Assembly (NCBI GenBank): GCA_038136035.1
Contig: JAYPYV010000005.1
Coordinates: forward strand, 34,398-98,397
Source of the DNA: UBA9926 sp023261215
GTDB taxonomy: Bacteria > Pseudomonadota > Gammaproteobacteria > Pseudomonadales > Azotimanducaceae
DNA: 64,000 nucleotides
Direction of reading: 5' to 3'
Below the pieces are notes generated by a model, which worked only from the letters and a program-made list of their open reading frames with translations, ran no database searches and was not told the origin of the DNA. Shown here in pieces: positions 1-9,096 of this stretch. The position numbers and the translations under genes are program-made. The stretch's first letter is position 1, and every line of letters starts with the position of its first letter.

Positions 1-935
1 CACTGAGTGACGATGGAGCCCGCTTCCCGAATCGGCCAAAGCAATAATGCGAGGTAAGAAAAAAAGGCGGCAAAGGTGCCCAACGTGATGGCACCTGTTT
101 CAACCAGATGCGCGCCGTAGCCTATTAACAGCACCGTTGAACAGCCAGCCAGAACGGGCATCCATGCGCCAAGCGCGGAGCTCGCCGAGAAGAGGGCTTG
201 GTTGTCTTCTGTGAATGTCTGATTGCTGATATCGAATCGATCGATTTCTCGACCTTCCTGAGCCATGGCTTGGACGGTTCTGATCCCGTTTAGGTTCTCC
301 TGAACGAAGGTAGACAGCTCCGCAAATCCTTCCTGCGTCTTCTGCGAGTGCGCATAGATTAAGCCAGCGTATCGATGGGCCACCCAGGTGATCAACGGCA
401 TGGGTAGCAAGACGCTGAGTGTCAGTTGCCAAGATAGGGTGAACATGAAGCTCAGCCCGACGACAGCCGTGAACACGAGCACCATCGTGGTTCTAATGGT
501 ACCGGCGACAAACTCCCGGATTCTGGCGATGTCATTGATCGCGCGTGCCATCAAGTCACCCACCGCAAAGCGGGTGTAGAACAATGGACCCTGTTTTTGC
601 AGGTGGTCGAACAGTCGATTGCGCAGTGAGAAGGCCGCGTAGACACCGACCTGACGAATGAGAATTCGACTGATGATGGTGATGGAGAGCTGGCCGAGAA
701 CGCAGAGAGCGATGAGGCTCACGGGTCCCTCGAGTGCGGTTAGGACTTGATTGAAGGCCGCATCGTCGGGTGGTGTTGTGAGGTTTCCCGCAGCCGTCAA
801 GGTATCAATACCCTCTTTGAGATAGTAGGGGATCAGGGCTTCAAAGATTCTTGCAACCAGTAGGCCCGCCATGCCACTCCAGAACGCCAGCGCATGGCGC
901 TGGATATAGGGCATCACTCGGAAAAGATTGGACAT
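1..935 (-). CDS. ABC exporter half-transporter, N-terminal membrane domain (cut by window edge)
   Basis: The first 311 residues of a type I ABC exporter; the ATPase half lies beyond the left edge. The start is the ATG at 935 (MSNLFRVMPYIQRHAL). Alternating hydrophobic segments and charged intracellular loops match the six-helix ABC exporter fold, and a segment reading GTFAAFFSYLALLLWPIRE is typical of the last helices of MsbA-like proteins. It resembles the membrane domain of the half-transporter at 40160-41962 (FAFLTYESMIIWPIRHMGR). The substrate cannot be inferred. It is divergent from the acyl-CoA dehydrogenase at 1175, with about 240 bp between them for promoters. Confidence 0.85.
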   Translation of the reverse strand, partial: MSNLFRVMPYIQRHALAFWSGMAGLLVARIFEALIPYYLKEGIDTLTAAGNLTTPPDDAAFNQVLTALEGPVSLIALCVLGQLSITIISRILIRQVGVYAAFSLRNRLFDHLQKQGPLFYTRFAVGDLMARAINDIARIREFVAGTIRTTMVLVFTAVVGLSFMFTLSWQLTLSVLLPMPLITWVAHRYAGLIYAHSQKTQEGFAELSTFVQENLNGIRTVQAMAQEGREIDRFDISNQTFTEDNQALFSASSALGAWMPVLAGCSTVLLIGYGAHLVETGAITLGTFAAFFSYLALLLWPIREAGSIVTQ

Positions 936-1174
936 GGTCGCGGTTGCGTTGGTTGGATCGTGGATGTTTTGAGTTGGGCAGATTTCGGGCGCCATGATAA
1001 AGAGCGCGGTGTCTGCCTGCAAACCGTGACCGGTCGAATGTTGGTTCGCGTTGCCTGCCTCGCCTCGGCATAGGCGGATTCGTGCAGAAACGCTAGAACG
1101 GTGATTATTGGGCTGGCTTGAGCGACCTCTGCTTGCGCACGTATGATCGCTCCCTGAAAACAGTGAGACATGTC

Positions 1175-2356
1175 ATGCAATACAGGCTATCCCCTGAAGA
1201 CGCTGCGTTTGTCGAGGAAGTTGCCTCGTTCATTACGGCGGAACTGGATCCCGCCATGGCTCGCCGGGTCAAGTTTGGTGAACCGGTGCCCAAAGCGTAC
1301 CTCGATGAATGGACCCGAACCCTCAATCGGAAAGGTTGGGCAGCGCCGAATTGGCCGATCGAGTATGGCGGGACGGGCTGGAACATGCTGCGTCGCCATC
1401 TGTTTGACCAGGCGATGCGCGTGCACCATGCGCCGCAGACGGAGGGGTTTGGATTCAACATGGTCGGACCCGCGATCATCAAATATGGCAGTGAGGCGCA
1501 AAAGGCGCACTACCTTCCAAAAATATTGAATCAGGATATGAATTGGTGCCAGGGATATTCCGAGCCGGGCGCGGGGTCTGATTTGGCCAGCGTGAGTACG
1601 CGCGCGGTGCTCGATGGTGATCAATATGTGGTGAACGGTTCCAAGATTTGGACTTCGCGCGCAGAGGTCGCAGATCATATTTTTCTTCTGGTGCGCACCA
1701 ACCCAGATGCCAAGAAGCAGCTGGGAATCACGTTCTTGTTAATGGATATGAATCAGCCTGGTGTCGAGGTCAAGCCCTTACTGGCTTTTAACGGGGCGCG
1801 ACTTTGGAATCAGGTCTTTTTTGAGAATGCGAGGGTTCCCAAGGAGAATTGTCTGGGTGGCGAAAATCAGGGTTGGTCTGTGGCGAAAAGCTTACTGGGA
1901 GATGAACGACTGCTCGTCTCTAGGGTAGGGGAGAACCAGCGAATTTGTCGGCGCCTCTTGGAACTCTTAGCCGAACCCCCTATCACGCTCGCGGGTGACG
2001 GGGCTTGGACAAAGCGCCTCGCTGAGACACGAATTCGCCTGGAGGCACTCGAAGCCTCGGCGCTGAGATTGCTCACTAAATTTGATCAGGGCGGCGCTAT
2101 CGGTGCTGAGCCTTCAATGTTGAAGTTACAAGGCAGTCAACTTGTTCAGGCCTTTGATACGCTCCTCATGGGTTTGATCGGAGAATACGCGCTGCCTGAA
2201 AACCGATTTCAACGGGAGGCGGGTGCAACACCGATCTGTCATGAATCCATCGATATGATTGCCAGTGGTCGTTACCACCATCGAGGGTTCACGCTGGCCG
2301 GCGGAACCAGCGAAATTCAGCACGACATTATCGCCAAATCAGTGCTGGGGCTCTGA
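1175..2356 (+). CDS. acyl-CoA dehydrogenase family protein
   Basis: A 393-residue FAD-dependent acyl-CoA dehydrogenase for the alpha,beta-oxidation of an acyl-CoA; electrons would go to an electron-transfer flavoprotein. The family signature WCQGYSEPGAGSD lies at about residues 124-136, and the C-terminal loop reads LAGGTSEIQ. The classical MCAD catalytic Glu of the YEGT loop is absent, but an ER pair in the helix used by isovaleryl- and long-chain-type enzymes is present (E244), a plausible catalytic base. An upstream in-frame TTG at 1118 would add 19 residues without ACAD similarity, so the ATG at 1175 is preferred. Substrate unknown. It converges on fxsA, overlapping it by 18 bp. Confidence 0.9.
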   Translation: MQYRLSPEDAAFVEEVASFITAELDPAMARRVKFGEPVPKAYLDEWTRTLNRKGWAAPNWPIEYGGTGWNMLRRHLFDQAMRVHHAPQTEGFGFNMVGPAIIKYGSEAQKAHYLPKILNQDMNWCQGYSEPGAGSDLASVSTRAVLDGDQYVVNGSKIWTSRAEVADHIFLLVRTNPDAKKQLGITFLLMDMNQPGVEVKPLLAFNGARLWNQVFFENARVPKENCLGGENQGWSVAKSLLGDERLLVSRVGENQRICRRLLELLAEPPITLAGDGAWTKRLAETRIRLEALEASALRLLTKFDQGGAIGAEPSMLKLQGSQLVQAFDTLLMGLIGEYALPENRFQREAGATPICHESIDMIASGRYHHRGFTLAGGTSEIQHDIIAKSVLGL

Positions 2357-2773
2357 ATCAGACGAGTGTGATTTAGGCAATTGGGGTTTCGAATCAGATA
2401 ACGTCTCAAATTCACCCTCGATCACCCCAGATTCCCCAGTGCCTGGCTGCGAGGTGCTCGCGGCGCCGGGTGCGGCCCACAAGAAGAGTGCGACGCCGGC
2501 TAAATCGGTCAGTAATCCTGGCAGTAAGAGACATACCCCTGCAAACATCATCAGAAGTTGCTTGGGGGCCAAGCGCAAATCGGCGATGCCTACCCCTTGC
2601 ACTTGGCGAGTTGAAGCCAACAGCGACTGGCCCGAACGTCTGATGATCCCGTAGCCAAGGAAACCCGTGATCAAGATTTCCAGCAAAAAAAAGGCGAAGC
2701 CAAAGCTCAGACCCAGCGCGACCAAACCGAGGCATTCGGCAATCAGGACATAATGTATGGGGTTTCGAATCAT
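2339..2773 (-). CDS. fxsA: FxsA family membrane protein
   Basis: A 144-residue inner-membrane protein of the FxsA family. FxsA in E. coli is known for relieving exclusion of phage T7 by plasmid F; its normal role is unclear. Hydrophobic segments at about 8-44 and 70-97, with the family hallmark LLLPGLLTDLAG in the last segment, support the call. The C-terminal tail is polar and acidic (GEFETLSDSKPQ), as is common in the family. Its 3' end overlaps the convergent acyl-CoA dehydrogenase by 18 bp. Confidence 0.88.
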   Translation of the reverse strand: MIRNPIHYVLIAECLGLVALGLSFGFAFFLLEILITGFLGYGIIRRSGQSLLASTRQVQGVGIADLRLAPKQLLMMFAGVCLLLPGLLTDLAGVALFLWAAPGAASTSQPGTGESGVIEGEFETLSDSKPQLPKSHSSDSEPQH

Positions 2774-2895
2774 AAGAAGGGTATTCGTCTTTCAGTTCTG
2801 GTAGAGGGACTGGGTTAGTGAGTGATGATTTTGAATGTCGTGGCGTCCGGAATCAAAGGTGAGCATCTGATGAATCAAACTTGGTGATGCTGCAG

Positions 2896-2914
2896 TATAA
2901 AGGGTTAACTAACC
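2896..2914 (+). promoter_or_regulatory. possible -10 box with adjacent small palindrome
   Basis: A TATAAA box at 2896-2901 is followed directly by GGTTA-AC-TAACC (2903-2914), a 5-bp-arm palindrome that would sit near the transcription start of the hydrolase/MoxR operon starting at 3004. No good -35 box is seen at the expected spacing. This could be an operator or chance. Confidence 0.25.
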
Positions 2915-3003
2915 TTGTTCAGGACGCCTCACTAGCGTTAGGCTGAGGCCCCTTAAACAGCAGCGCTGCTTCTTTATCGTTCTCCACTGTCAAAGCAATC
3001 ATC

Positions 3004-3636
3004 ATGGCCTTAATCACTCAAACATTCATGATCCCGACAGACGAGGGTGTACTCGAGGCGAAAAGATGGCTGCCGGAAACGGTTCGAGACCAGAACGCCT
3101 TGCCATGGGCACTGCTCTGCCATCCTCATCCGCTTTACGGTGGGTCAATGGACGACGGTGTCTTGGCGTTCGCCCGAGAGGCGTTTGTCATGAGAGGGTT
3201 CGGTGTGTGCGGCTTCAATCTTCCGGGTGTGGGGCAATCGACCGGTCGATCCGTGGGCGATCTCTCGGAGACGGCCTGTCTTGAGGCCGTTTGTCGTTAT
3301 TTTTCGCTGGAAGGACTGACGCTCGAATGGGCCGCAGGTTATTCGTATGGTGGCGCCTTGCTGACGTCCGGACTCGGCCTTTTGCCCAGCGACACCAAAG
3401 TGCTTCTGATCGCACCAGCGATGGGGTTGCTGAACGATGCGCACCTAAATTCAAGTCAAACTCACCGAGTCAGGGGCGCGGTGGTTGGCTCGGCTGATCC
3501 TTTCTCGACCGCAACAGCGATCAGGGCATCCTTTCCAGGCATCGAACTTCAAGCGCTCGAAGGCCTCGATCATTTTTTTTCATCCGGGGGTGACCAGCTC
3601 ACTCGCGCACTGGCGGTGATCATCGATGGAACTTAA
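3004..3636 (+). CDS. alpha/beta hydrolase (COG2945-like)
   Basis: A 210-residue cytosolic alpha/beta hydrolase. The motif HPHPLYGGSMDD at residues 40-51 is typical of the small COG2945-type hydrolases. The nucleophile elbow GYSYGG places the catalytic Ser at 114, with D165 (GSADPF) and H190 (GLDHFF) as the likely acid and base. The natural substrate is unknown; an ester or thioester is expected. It is the first gene of a dense run: its last 11 bp overlap the enoyl-CoA hydratase that follows, which suggests translational coupling. Confidence 0.85.
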   Translation: MALITQTFMIPTDEGVLEAKRWLPETVRDQNALPWALLCHPHPLYGGSMDDGVLAFAREAFVMRGFGVCGFNLPGVGQSTGRSVGDLSETACLEAVCRYFSLEGLTLEWAAGYSYGGALLTSGLGLLPSDTKVLLIAPAMGLLNDAHLNSSQTHRVRGAVVGSADPFSTATAIRASFPGIELQALEGLDHFFSSGGDQLTRALAVIIDGT

Positions 3637-4447
3637 AACACTGACGCTGACCTCAGACGAAGGCGTAGGACTGTTGACCCTCAATCGGCCGGAGCGAAAT
3701 AACGCATGGACGGGTCGGATGCACGCAGAGTACCGACACGGGCTAGCTGAGTTGGCCGACGACCCAGCGATTGGTGCCATTGTTGTCACGGGTGCCGGGC
3801 GAAGCTTTTGCGTCGGGGCCGATCGCTCAGCCCTTCAGCACCACGTGAATCAGGGCGGTTATGACCCAGGAACGCCGGAGGAAATGGCTCGGCCAGGGTT
3901 TGGCGTTCGCCCAGAGTTCGATGCGAGTTTTGCTTTTCAGTTTGGCATCAAAAAGCCCATCATTGCGGCGATCAATGGTCCTGCCGCCGGGGTCGGGCTC
4001 GCGATGGCGATGTTCGCGGATCTTCGATTTGCAGTTCCCGGAGTCAATTGTTCGACCGCACATGGGAAGCTGAATTTTCCTGCGGAGTATGGCCTGTCCT
4101 GGATTTTGCCACGTACGATCGGCACAACCAGGGCGAGTGATTTGCTGCTCTCCTGTCGGAAATTCAGTACGGATGAAGCGGAGGCCTTCGGCATGGTTAA
4201 CGCGTTGTTCTCACCCGATCAATTACTTCCTCGTGTCTTGGAATACGCGAAGGCGATGATTCAAACCAACGCGCCTGGGGCGTTGGCAATGACCAAATAT
4301 CAACTGTATCTGGATTGGCATCGCGATATTGCAGCGAGTGTGCATTTTAGCGAGCAGCAGATCCAGAAGATGAGTCGGACGAAAGATTATAAAGAAGGTG
4401 TCGCGGCCTACCTCGAAGGGCGAGCACCCAAGTGGGAGAACCGTTAA
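3626..4447 (+). CDS. enoyl-CoA hydratase/isomerase family protein
   Basis: A 273-residue crotonase-fold protein that likely acts on an enoyl-CoA in beta-oxidation or a related pathway. The N-terminal LLTLNRPERNNAW is the standard opening strand, FCVGAD gives the first oxyanion-hole segment, and INGPAAGVGLAMAMFADLRFA matches the second. It starts inside the preceding hydrolase gene, and its stop overlaps the ATG of the MoxR-type gene (TAATG at 4445-4449), so the three genes are almost certainly one transcript. The exact substrate and the hydratase-versus-isomerase reaction cannot be fixed from sequence. Confidence 0.9.
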   Translation: MELKTLTLTSDEGVGLLTLNRPERNNAWTGRMHAEYRHGLAELADDPAIGAIVVTGAGRSFCVGADRSALQHHVNQGGYDPGTPEEMARPGFGVRPEFDASFAFQFGIKKPIIAAINGPAAGVGLAMAMFADLRFAVPGVNCSTAHGKLNFPAEYGLSWILPRTIGTTRASDLLLSCRKFSTDEAEAFGMVNALFSPDQLLPRVLEYAKAMIQTNAPGALAMTKYQLYLDWHRDIAASVHFSEQQIQKMSRTKDYKEGVAAYLEGRAPKWENR

Positions 4448-5298
4448 TGCTTGATCAAGTAACGCAGTCATCGAAGTTACTTACAGCGCCTTTTTACTTG
4501 CCAGTCGCTGATGAGATCGATGTCTTTAAGGCCGCTTATGAGCAGCGTCTCCCCGTCTTACTCAAGGGGCCGACCGGTTGCGGTAAGACGCGTTTTGTCG
4601 AGCATGTTGTACATGCCATTTATCGAGGAGAGGAGGCGCCCGATACGCGCAAAGCGCTCGAGTATCCGCTCCGAACAGTGGCGTGTCACGAAGACCTGTC
4701 AGCTACGGATCTGGTTGGTCGATTCTTGCTCCAAGGTGATGAGACGGTGTGGCAGGATGGGCCGCTTTTGGCCGCCGTTCAGGAAGGCGGGATCTGTTAT
4801 CTCGACGAGATCGTGGAAGCAAGAAAGGATTCCACTGTGCTGATCCACTCGCTGACCGACCACCGTCGTATTCTGCCTGTCGAAAAGAAAGGCGAAATCC
4901 TCGACGCCCACCCCGATTTTTTGCTGGTGATTTCCTATAACCCGGGTTACCAAAATTTACTCAAGGATTTGAAGACCAGTACCCGCCAGCGTTTTGTTGC
5001 CATTGAATTTGACTATCCGTGTCTTGAGGATGAGGCCGCGATCATCGCCCACGAAAGTGGTGTCAGTGAGGAACTGGCAGAGCAACTAGCGCACCTCGGC
5101 CAAAAGATTAGACAGCTCTCAGATCATGGGTTTGACGAGGGCGTGAGCACGAGATTGCTGATCTATGCGGGCCAGATGATGGCTGGTGGCCTTGCGCCAA
5201 GACGCGCCTGTGATGTCGGTGTGACATTGGCAGTATCAGACGACCCGGACGTTCAGGCCGCTCTGCGACAGGTGGTCGAGGCAATTTTTCCAACATGA
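4447..5298 (+). CDS. MoxR/CbbQ/NorQ-type AAA+ ATPase
   Basis: A 283-residue AAA+ ATPase of the CbbQ/NirQ/NorQ branch of MoxR proteins. Walker A GPTGCGKT is at about 41-48, ATDLVGR at about 86-92, and Walker B CYLDEI at about 117-122. Such ATPases form hexamers and work with a VWA-domain adaptor to activate or load cofactors onto a client enzyme (Rubisco for CbbQO, nitric oxide reductase for NorQD). The adaptor-like gene follows 16 bp downstream. The ATG at 4447 overlaps the stop of the enoyl-CoA hydratase; an in-frame GTG lies at 4432. No Rubisco or nitric oxide reductase gene is present in the window, so the client is unknown. Confidence 0.88.
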   Translation: MLDQVTQSSKLLTAPFYLPVADEIDVFKAAYEQRLPVLLKGPTGCGKTRFVEHVVHAIYRGEEAPDTRKALEYPLRTVACHEDLSATDLVGRFLLQGDETVWQDGPLLAAVQEGGICYLDEIVEARKDSTVLIHSLTDHRRILPVEKKGEILDAHPDFLLVISYNPGYQNLLKDLKTSTRQRFVAIEFDYPCLEDEAAIIAHESGVSEELAEQLAHLGQKIRQLSDHGFDEGVSTRLLIYAGQMMAGGLAPRRACDVGVTLAVSDDPDVQAALRQVVEAIFPT

Positions 5299-5314
5299 GC
5301 AAGACCACGGAACC

Positions 5315-8218
5315 ATGAGTCATGGTTTAAGCGAGCGGCTGCTCAAACAGAATGAAGGAACTGGAAAAGCTTACCTTGCGCTGGTCCATCAGCTGAATCT
5401 TGCAGAGCGAGATCGTGAACGCTTGGATGACGTGCTGACGTTATTGATCGATTCAGGTTGGCATGGCTGGGAAGCCGCCTCAGCCTTGATTAAGGCGGTC
5501 GGTGACCTTCGAGATCGTTTCGCGTTTGAGCAATTGATGGGCTGGGGTGAAGCTTCAGCTCGGCTGGCCGCAGTGAGTTTCGAGCCAGCGAGAACGTTTT
5601 GGCAATTCGTTGCGTCGTCGTCACCCGAGCTTGCGGTCTTGCGAGTGGAGTCGGTGCTCAAGCTATCGCTTGCAGTTCAGTCGGCGTTCAACTACGCCTC
5701 CCAATTGCTGGTCCGGGTATTGACCGTTGCCGGCAGCAGGGCAAGGTTAGACTCAGCCGAGACCTTCTCAGCATGGATGCGGTTGATGCTGCTCGTTGTA
5801 GAGAACGATCGTCCGCTACTTGAAAAACTTCTGAGCAGTGAAACGCCGAACCGGCTTTGGGAACTGATTGATGGCCTTGAGCCAAGCGCTGAACAGGCAA
5901 GACTCGAGCTCCTGAATTGGATGCTCGTTGAGCCGGGCGTGGCAGCAAGGCTGGATGAGGGCTGGTTTACGTGCTTGCACCATCTGCTGACGCTGGGGGG
6001 ATCACTCGCGGGCGTGCTCCAAGGGATGGTGAATCTGCCGGATGATGCAAATCAACTGACGGTGATTAAGTCGATGCTTCTTCAAGCACAAACACTTGAC
6101 GAGGCTGAGCTGGTGTTGCGCCACGCATCTAGACTGCCGCTGCTCGATGAGGCCCTTTGTCTTGCATGGCTCGATCATGGGCATCGCGTCAGCCAAAGTC
6201 ACCCGGAGCGATCTCAGGCCTTTTTTAGTGTGGAGTCTGCCGAATCGATCGATTTGCTCGAATCCTTGCAGGGGTTAGTGCGTCTTGAGGCAGAACGGCG
6301 CGTTTTTTCCCTATTTGCTGAAGCGATGTCGGGCGAAACGTGGGTTCTCAAAGGGTCCGGCCAGCAACTCAGTTTGCGGGGGCAGGGATCGAACCCAACG
6401 GTCCATGAGGAAGATTTTGACCCTCGTTCGATTGCGTTGCCGGATTGGATCGCACTTGCGAGCAGTCGCAAAGTGAATGTTCGAGTTTACTGTCACCGTA
6501 TTCTTCAGCGAATCGGATGGCTGATCTTTGGCTACGAGGCGGCAATGCCAGAGATTGAGCACATTATCCGGCGCTACCCGGATCCACAATTGGCGCTGGA
6601 TCTACTGTCGCTCATTGAGGGGCATCGAATCGATTGGTGTTGGCAGCACCAGTACGCCGGCATCAGGCGCTGGCTGCCGAATACGCTTCTCACAGTGGCT
6701 GGCGCTAACGAATCCGAAAACTCAGAGCCGCTAACCGCGTTAGGCGCAGCCTTGCTCATTGCAAATCATGAGTTTGAGGCAGTTGAGAGCCTTCCGATTA
6801 TGAAGACTGAAGCATTTGAGGCCGCCGCGAACCACCTGTTGCCCCTGTCTCGCAAAGGCACCCATTGGCAGGATTCTGTTCACGTGCTTGAGAAACTCTA
6901 CCTCGAAGTCGAGCAATACCGGGGCGTTGGACTGGCCGATTGGCTTGAAGGTCTACCGCGGTCACGGCTACCAGCTGACGAGTTGGGTGCCATGGTGCCT
7001 TTGTTCGACGAGGAAATTCCTGAGGAAGTGACCGCGGGCGATCATGGCGTGGAAATGGGGTTGCCTATCGATGCGAGCGAGCTCGATATTGAGTCGATGA
7101 ATGAGCGAGATCTTCCGATCGGTGAGGGTCAGTTTATGACCGAGCTCGAAGAGACCCCAGAGATCCAAGAGAAGAACCGAGAGGCTTCCGATACTCAAGA
7201 GGGTCAACTGGGCAAAACGCGGCCTAGAAAGGCGCACCGCATCGTCGAGCAGTATTACGACGAGTGGGATTACACCATCACGGATTATCGCCGCCGCTGG
7301 TGTCGACTCGTGGAAATTCTCGATCCCGAGGAGGATCTCGCTTATTACGAGACCTCGGTGCGAGACCACGCGCATTTGCAAAAGAAAGTGCGCGCTCAAT
7401 TAAGCCGACTCAAGCCAGAACTGCTCGTTAAACAGCGAGGCATGGTCGATGGTGAGTGGTTAGATTTAGAGCGAGCCATTGATGCCGTCATTGACCGGAA
7501 AATGGGTAAGACCCCCACCGAGCAACTCTACATCCAATCGCAGAGACGCGGCCGGGATGTAGCGACATTGTTTCTCTTAGACATGAGTGCGTCGACTGAT
7601 GACAGGATAGAGGCACCCGCGCAAGGTGAGGCGCCTGTTTATCATGACTTTGATTGGGACGACGATTATGTGTTCGTAGAGCCAACCGGTGATCGAATCA
7701 TCGACCTCGAAAAACACGCGGTGATTCAGATGTGCGAAGCGCTGGAATCGCTCGGGGATCTCTATGGTGTTGCAGGGTTCAGTGGTTACGGCCGGGATCA
7801 AGTGGAGTACTTTCAGTGCAAGGGCTTCTCGGAACCGCTTGATGCCCAGAGTCGTGCCCGTATAGGGGGAATTAAGGCCTGCCGAAGCACAAGAATGGGG
7901 CCCGCGATTCGCCATGCGGCGCAAAAGCTTCAACAAACAGAATCTAGGATCAAAGCGTTGATCATGATCAGCGATGGCTATCCGCAGGATCACGACTACG
8001 GTCATGATCGCAACGATAAAGACTATGGCATTCACGACACAACGAAGGCGTTAATGGAAGCGAAGAAACTGGGCGTCCAGACGTTTTGTTTGACCGTCGA
8101 TCCTTCGGGGCACGATTATTTGCGCCGTATGTGCCCCGACAAGCAATATATGGTCATCCAGGATGTCACGCAGCTGCCGCAGGAGTTGTCCAAGGTTTAT
8201 CGCAGCCTGACGGGCTAG
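5315..8218 (+). CDS. large CbbO/NorD-type VWA-domain protein
   Basis: A 967-residue partner of the preceding AAA+ ATPase. The N-terminal roughly 550 residues are leucine-rich and helical with no domain I recognise. An acidic, Glu-rich linker (about 560-640) follows. The C-terminus carries a von Willebrand A domain with an intact MIDAS: DMSAS at 756-760, a Thr near 858 (TRMGPA) and ISDGYPQD around 885. CbbO and NorD share this C-terminal VWA layout but are usually shorter. Together with the ATPase it probably forms a chaperone/activase complex. Its operon partners are a hydrolase, an enoyl-CoA hydratase and a VOC protein. Confidence 0.87.
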   Translation: MSHGLSERLLKQNEGTGKAYLALVHQLNLAERDRERLDDVLTLLIDSGWHGWEAASALIKAVGDLRDRFAFEQLMGWGEASARLAAVSFEPARTFWQFVASSSPELAVLRVESVLKLSLAVQSAFNYASQLLVRVLTVAGSRARLDSAETFSAWMRLMLLVVENDRPLLEKLLSSETPNRLWELIDGLEPSAEQARLELLNWMLVEPGVAARLDEGWFTCLHHLLTLGGSLAGVLQGMVNLPDDANQLTVIKSMLLQAQTLDEAELVLRHASRLPLLDEALCLAWLDHGHRVSQSHPERSQAFFSVESAESIDLLESLQGLVRLEAERRVFSLFAEAMSGETWVLKGSGQQLSLRGQGSNPTVHEEDFDPRSIALPDWIALASSRKVNVRVYCHRILQRIGWLIFGYEAAMPEIEHIIRRYPDPQLALDLLSLIEGHRIDWCWQHQYAGIRRWLPNTLLTVAGANESENSEPLTALGAALLIANHEFEAVESLPIMKTEAFEAAANHLLPLSRKGTHWQDSVHVLEKLYLEVEQYRGVGLADWLEGLPRSRLPADELGAMVPLFDEEIPEEVTAGDHGVEMGLPIDASELDIESMNERDLPIGEGQFMTELEETPEIQEKNREASDTQEGQLGKTRPRKAHRIVEQYYDEWDYTITDYRRRWCRLVEILDPEEDLAYYETSVRDHAHLQKKVRAQLSRLKPELLVKQRGMVDGEWLDLERAIDAVIDRKMGKTPTEQLYIQSQRRGRDVATLFLLDMSASTDDRIEAPAQGEAPVYHDFDWDDDYVFVEPTGDRIIDLEKHAVIQMCEALESLGDLYGVAGFSGYGRDQVEYFQCKGFSEPLDAQSRARIGGIKACRSTRMGPAIRHAAQKLQQTESRIKALIMISDGYPQDHDYGHDRNDKDYGIHDTTKALMEAKKLGVQTFCLTVDPSGHDYLRRMCPDKQYMVIQDVTQLPQELSKVYRSLTG

Positions 8219-8302
8219 CGTTCCACGGTGATCCGGCGAAACCAAGACGCTTGAAGTCGGCAGCCAAAGGACAAAAACCCGATCATGAGGAAGCATGAAG
8301 AT

Positions 8303-8725
8303 ATGACCTTAACACCCTTTCATCTCGCGATTCCCGTCCATAATTTGGAGCTTGCGGCCGCCTTTTACGAGGGCCTGCTCGGTTGTAGTCGGGGTCGGGA
8401 GGCTTCGGAGTGGATCGACTTTAATCTCTACGGACACCAGCTGGTCTGTCATGAGGTGCCCAGCTACACCGCTGATCGCGCTAGCCAGCCGGTCGATGGT
8501 CAGGGGGTCCCTGTGCCTCATTTTGGCGTTGTGCTCGAACTGCCCGACTGGAGAGCGCTTCGAGATAGGCTGGTGTCCGCATCCATTGAATTCATAATCG
8601 AGCCTTATATTCGTTTCGAAGGGGAGGTTGGAGAACAAGCCACCATGTTTTTTCTGGATCCCTCAGGCAATGCGATTGAATTTAAGTCTTTTGGCAATAT
8701 TGGAGAGGACCTGTTCAAGCGTTGA
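8303..8725 (+). CDS. VOC family (glyoxalase-like) protein
   Basis: A 140-residue vicinal-oxygen-chelate protein. It has the usual layout: an N-terminal FHLAIPVHNLELAAAFYEGLLG, a central HFGVVLELPDW and a C-terminal FFLDPSGNAIEFKSF. The His near the N-terminus and the Glu in the last strand are candidate metal ligands. Candidate reactions are a dioxygenase- or glyoxalase-like step; the substrate is unknown. The ATG at 8303 is chosen because AGGAAG at 8288-8293 is well spaced for it; ATGs at 8285 and 8294 are also possible. It is probably the last gene of the 3.0-8.7 kb run, 84 bp after the VWA gene. Confidence 0.82.
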   Translation: MTLTPFHLAIPVHNLELAAAFYEGLLGCSRGREASEWIDFNLYGHQLVCHEVPSYTADRASQPVDGQGVPVPHFGVVLELPDWRALRDRLVSASIEFIIEPYIRFEGEVGEQATMFFLDPSGNAIEFKSFGNIGEDLFKR

Positions 8726-9096
8726 GCTTGATGCCCAAGCGTCTCCTTTCAAGCGTCTTCCTAAGGGGCGGCCACCGTCTTCAAGGTACTATAGCGAAGA
8801 AGGGCAGGGGCTTTTGTTGGCTCTAGATCAAAATGCCTGGATACGCGGAGAGCGACAAGGGTCGCCTCGACCAAGACAGGGCTCTGCTTGCGGTGACACC
8901 CTTTGCGTTGCGCCGTTGTCAGTCTTTAGGCATGCTCAAAGCCATTCAACCAACCGATCAAATAATACGCAAATAACCCAGTGCCTTAAGCACGCAGATC
9001 CGTGCCGTAAGAATGCCAGCACAGAGACCTCAGGCTCACCTCGGGAATCACCAAGGTGATCGAACGCGCATTCGATGAGCGAGATCAATAGGAACG
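8726..9096. other. intergenic region, 371 bp
   Basis: No convincing gene, RNA or terminator is seen. The only structure noted is the palindrome ATCACC-AA-GGTGAT at 9047-9060, listed separately. An open frame crossing into this region from within the VOC gene lacks a start signal and any recognisable sequence. Confidence 0.5.
9047..9060. promoter_or_regulatory. perfect palindrome upstream of MFS gene, possible operator
   Basis: ATCACC and GGTGAT arms flank an AA centre, 37 bp before the MFS start at 9097. Efflux genes are often controlled by dimeric repressors that bind such sites, but no regulator gene is adjacent. Function is inferred from position only. Confidence 0.3.

Noticed and set aside
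4447..8218. CbbQ/CbbO activase of Rubisco
   Set aside because: Family resemblance is real, but no Rubisco genes are present in the window, so the gene names cbbQ and cbbO were not used.
8628..9059. 143-codon open frame after the VOC gene
   Set aside because: Begins inside the VOC gene in another frame, has no start signal and a composition unlike the neighbouring proteins.
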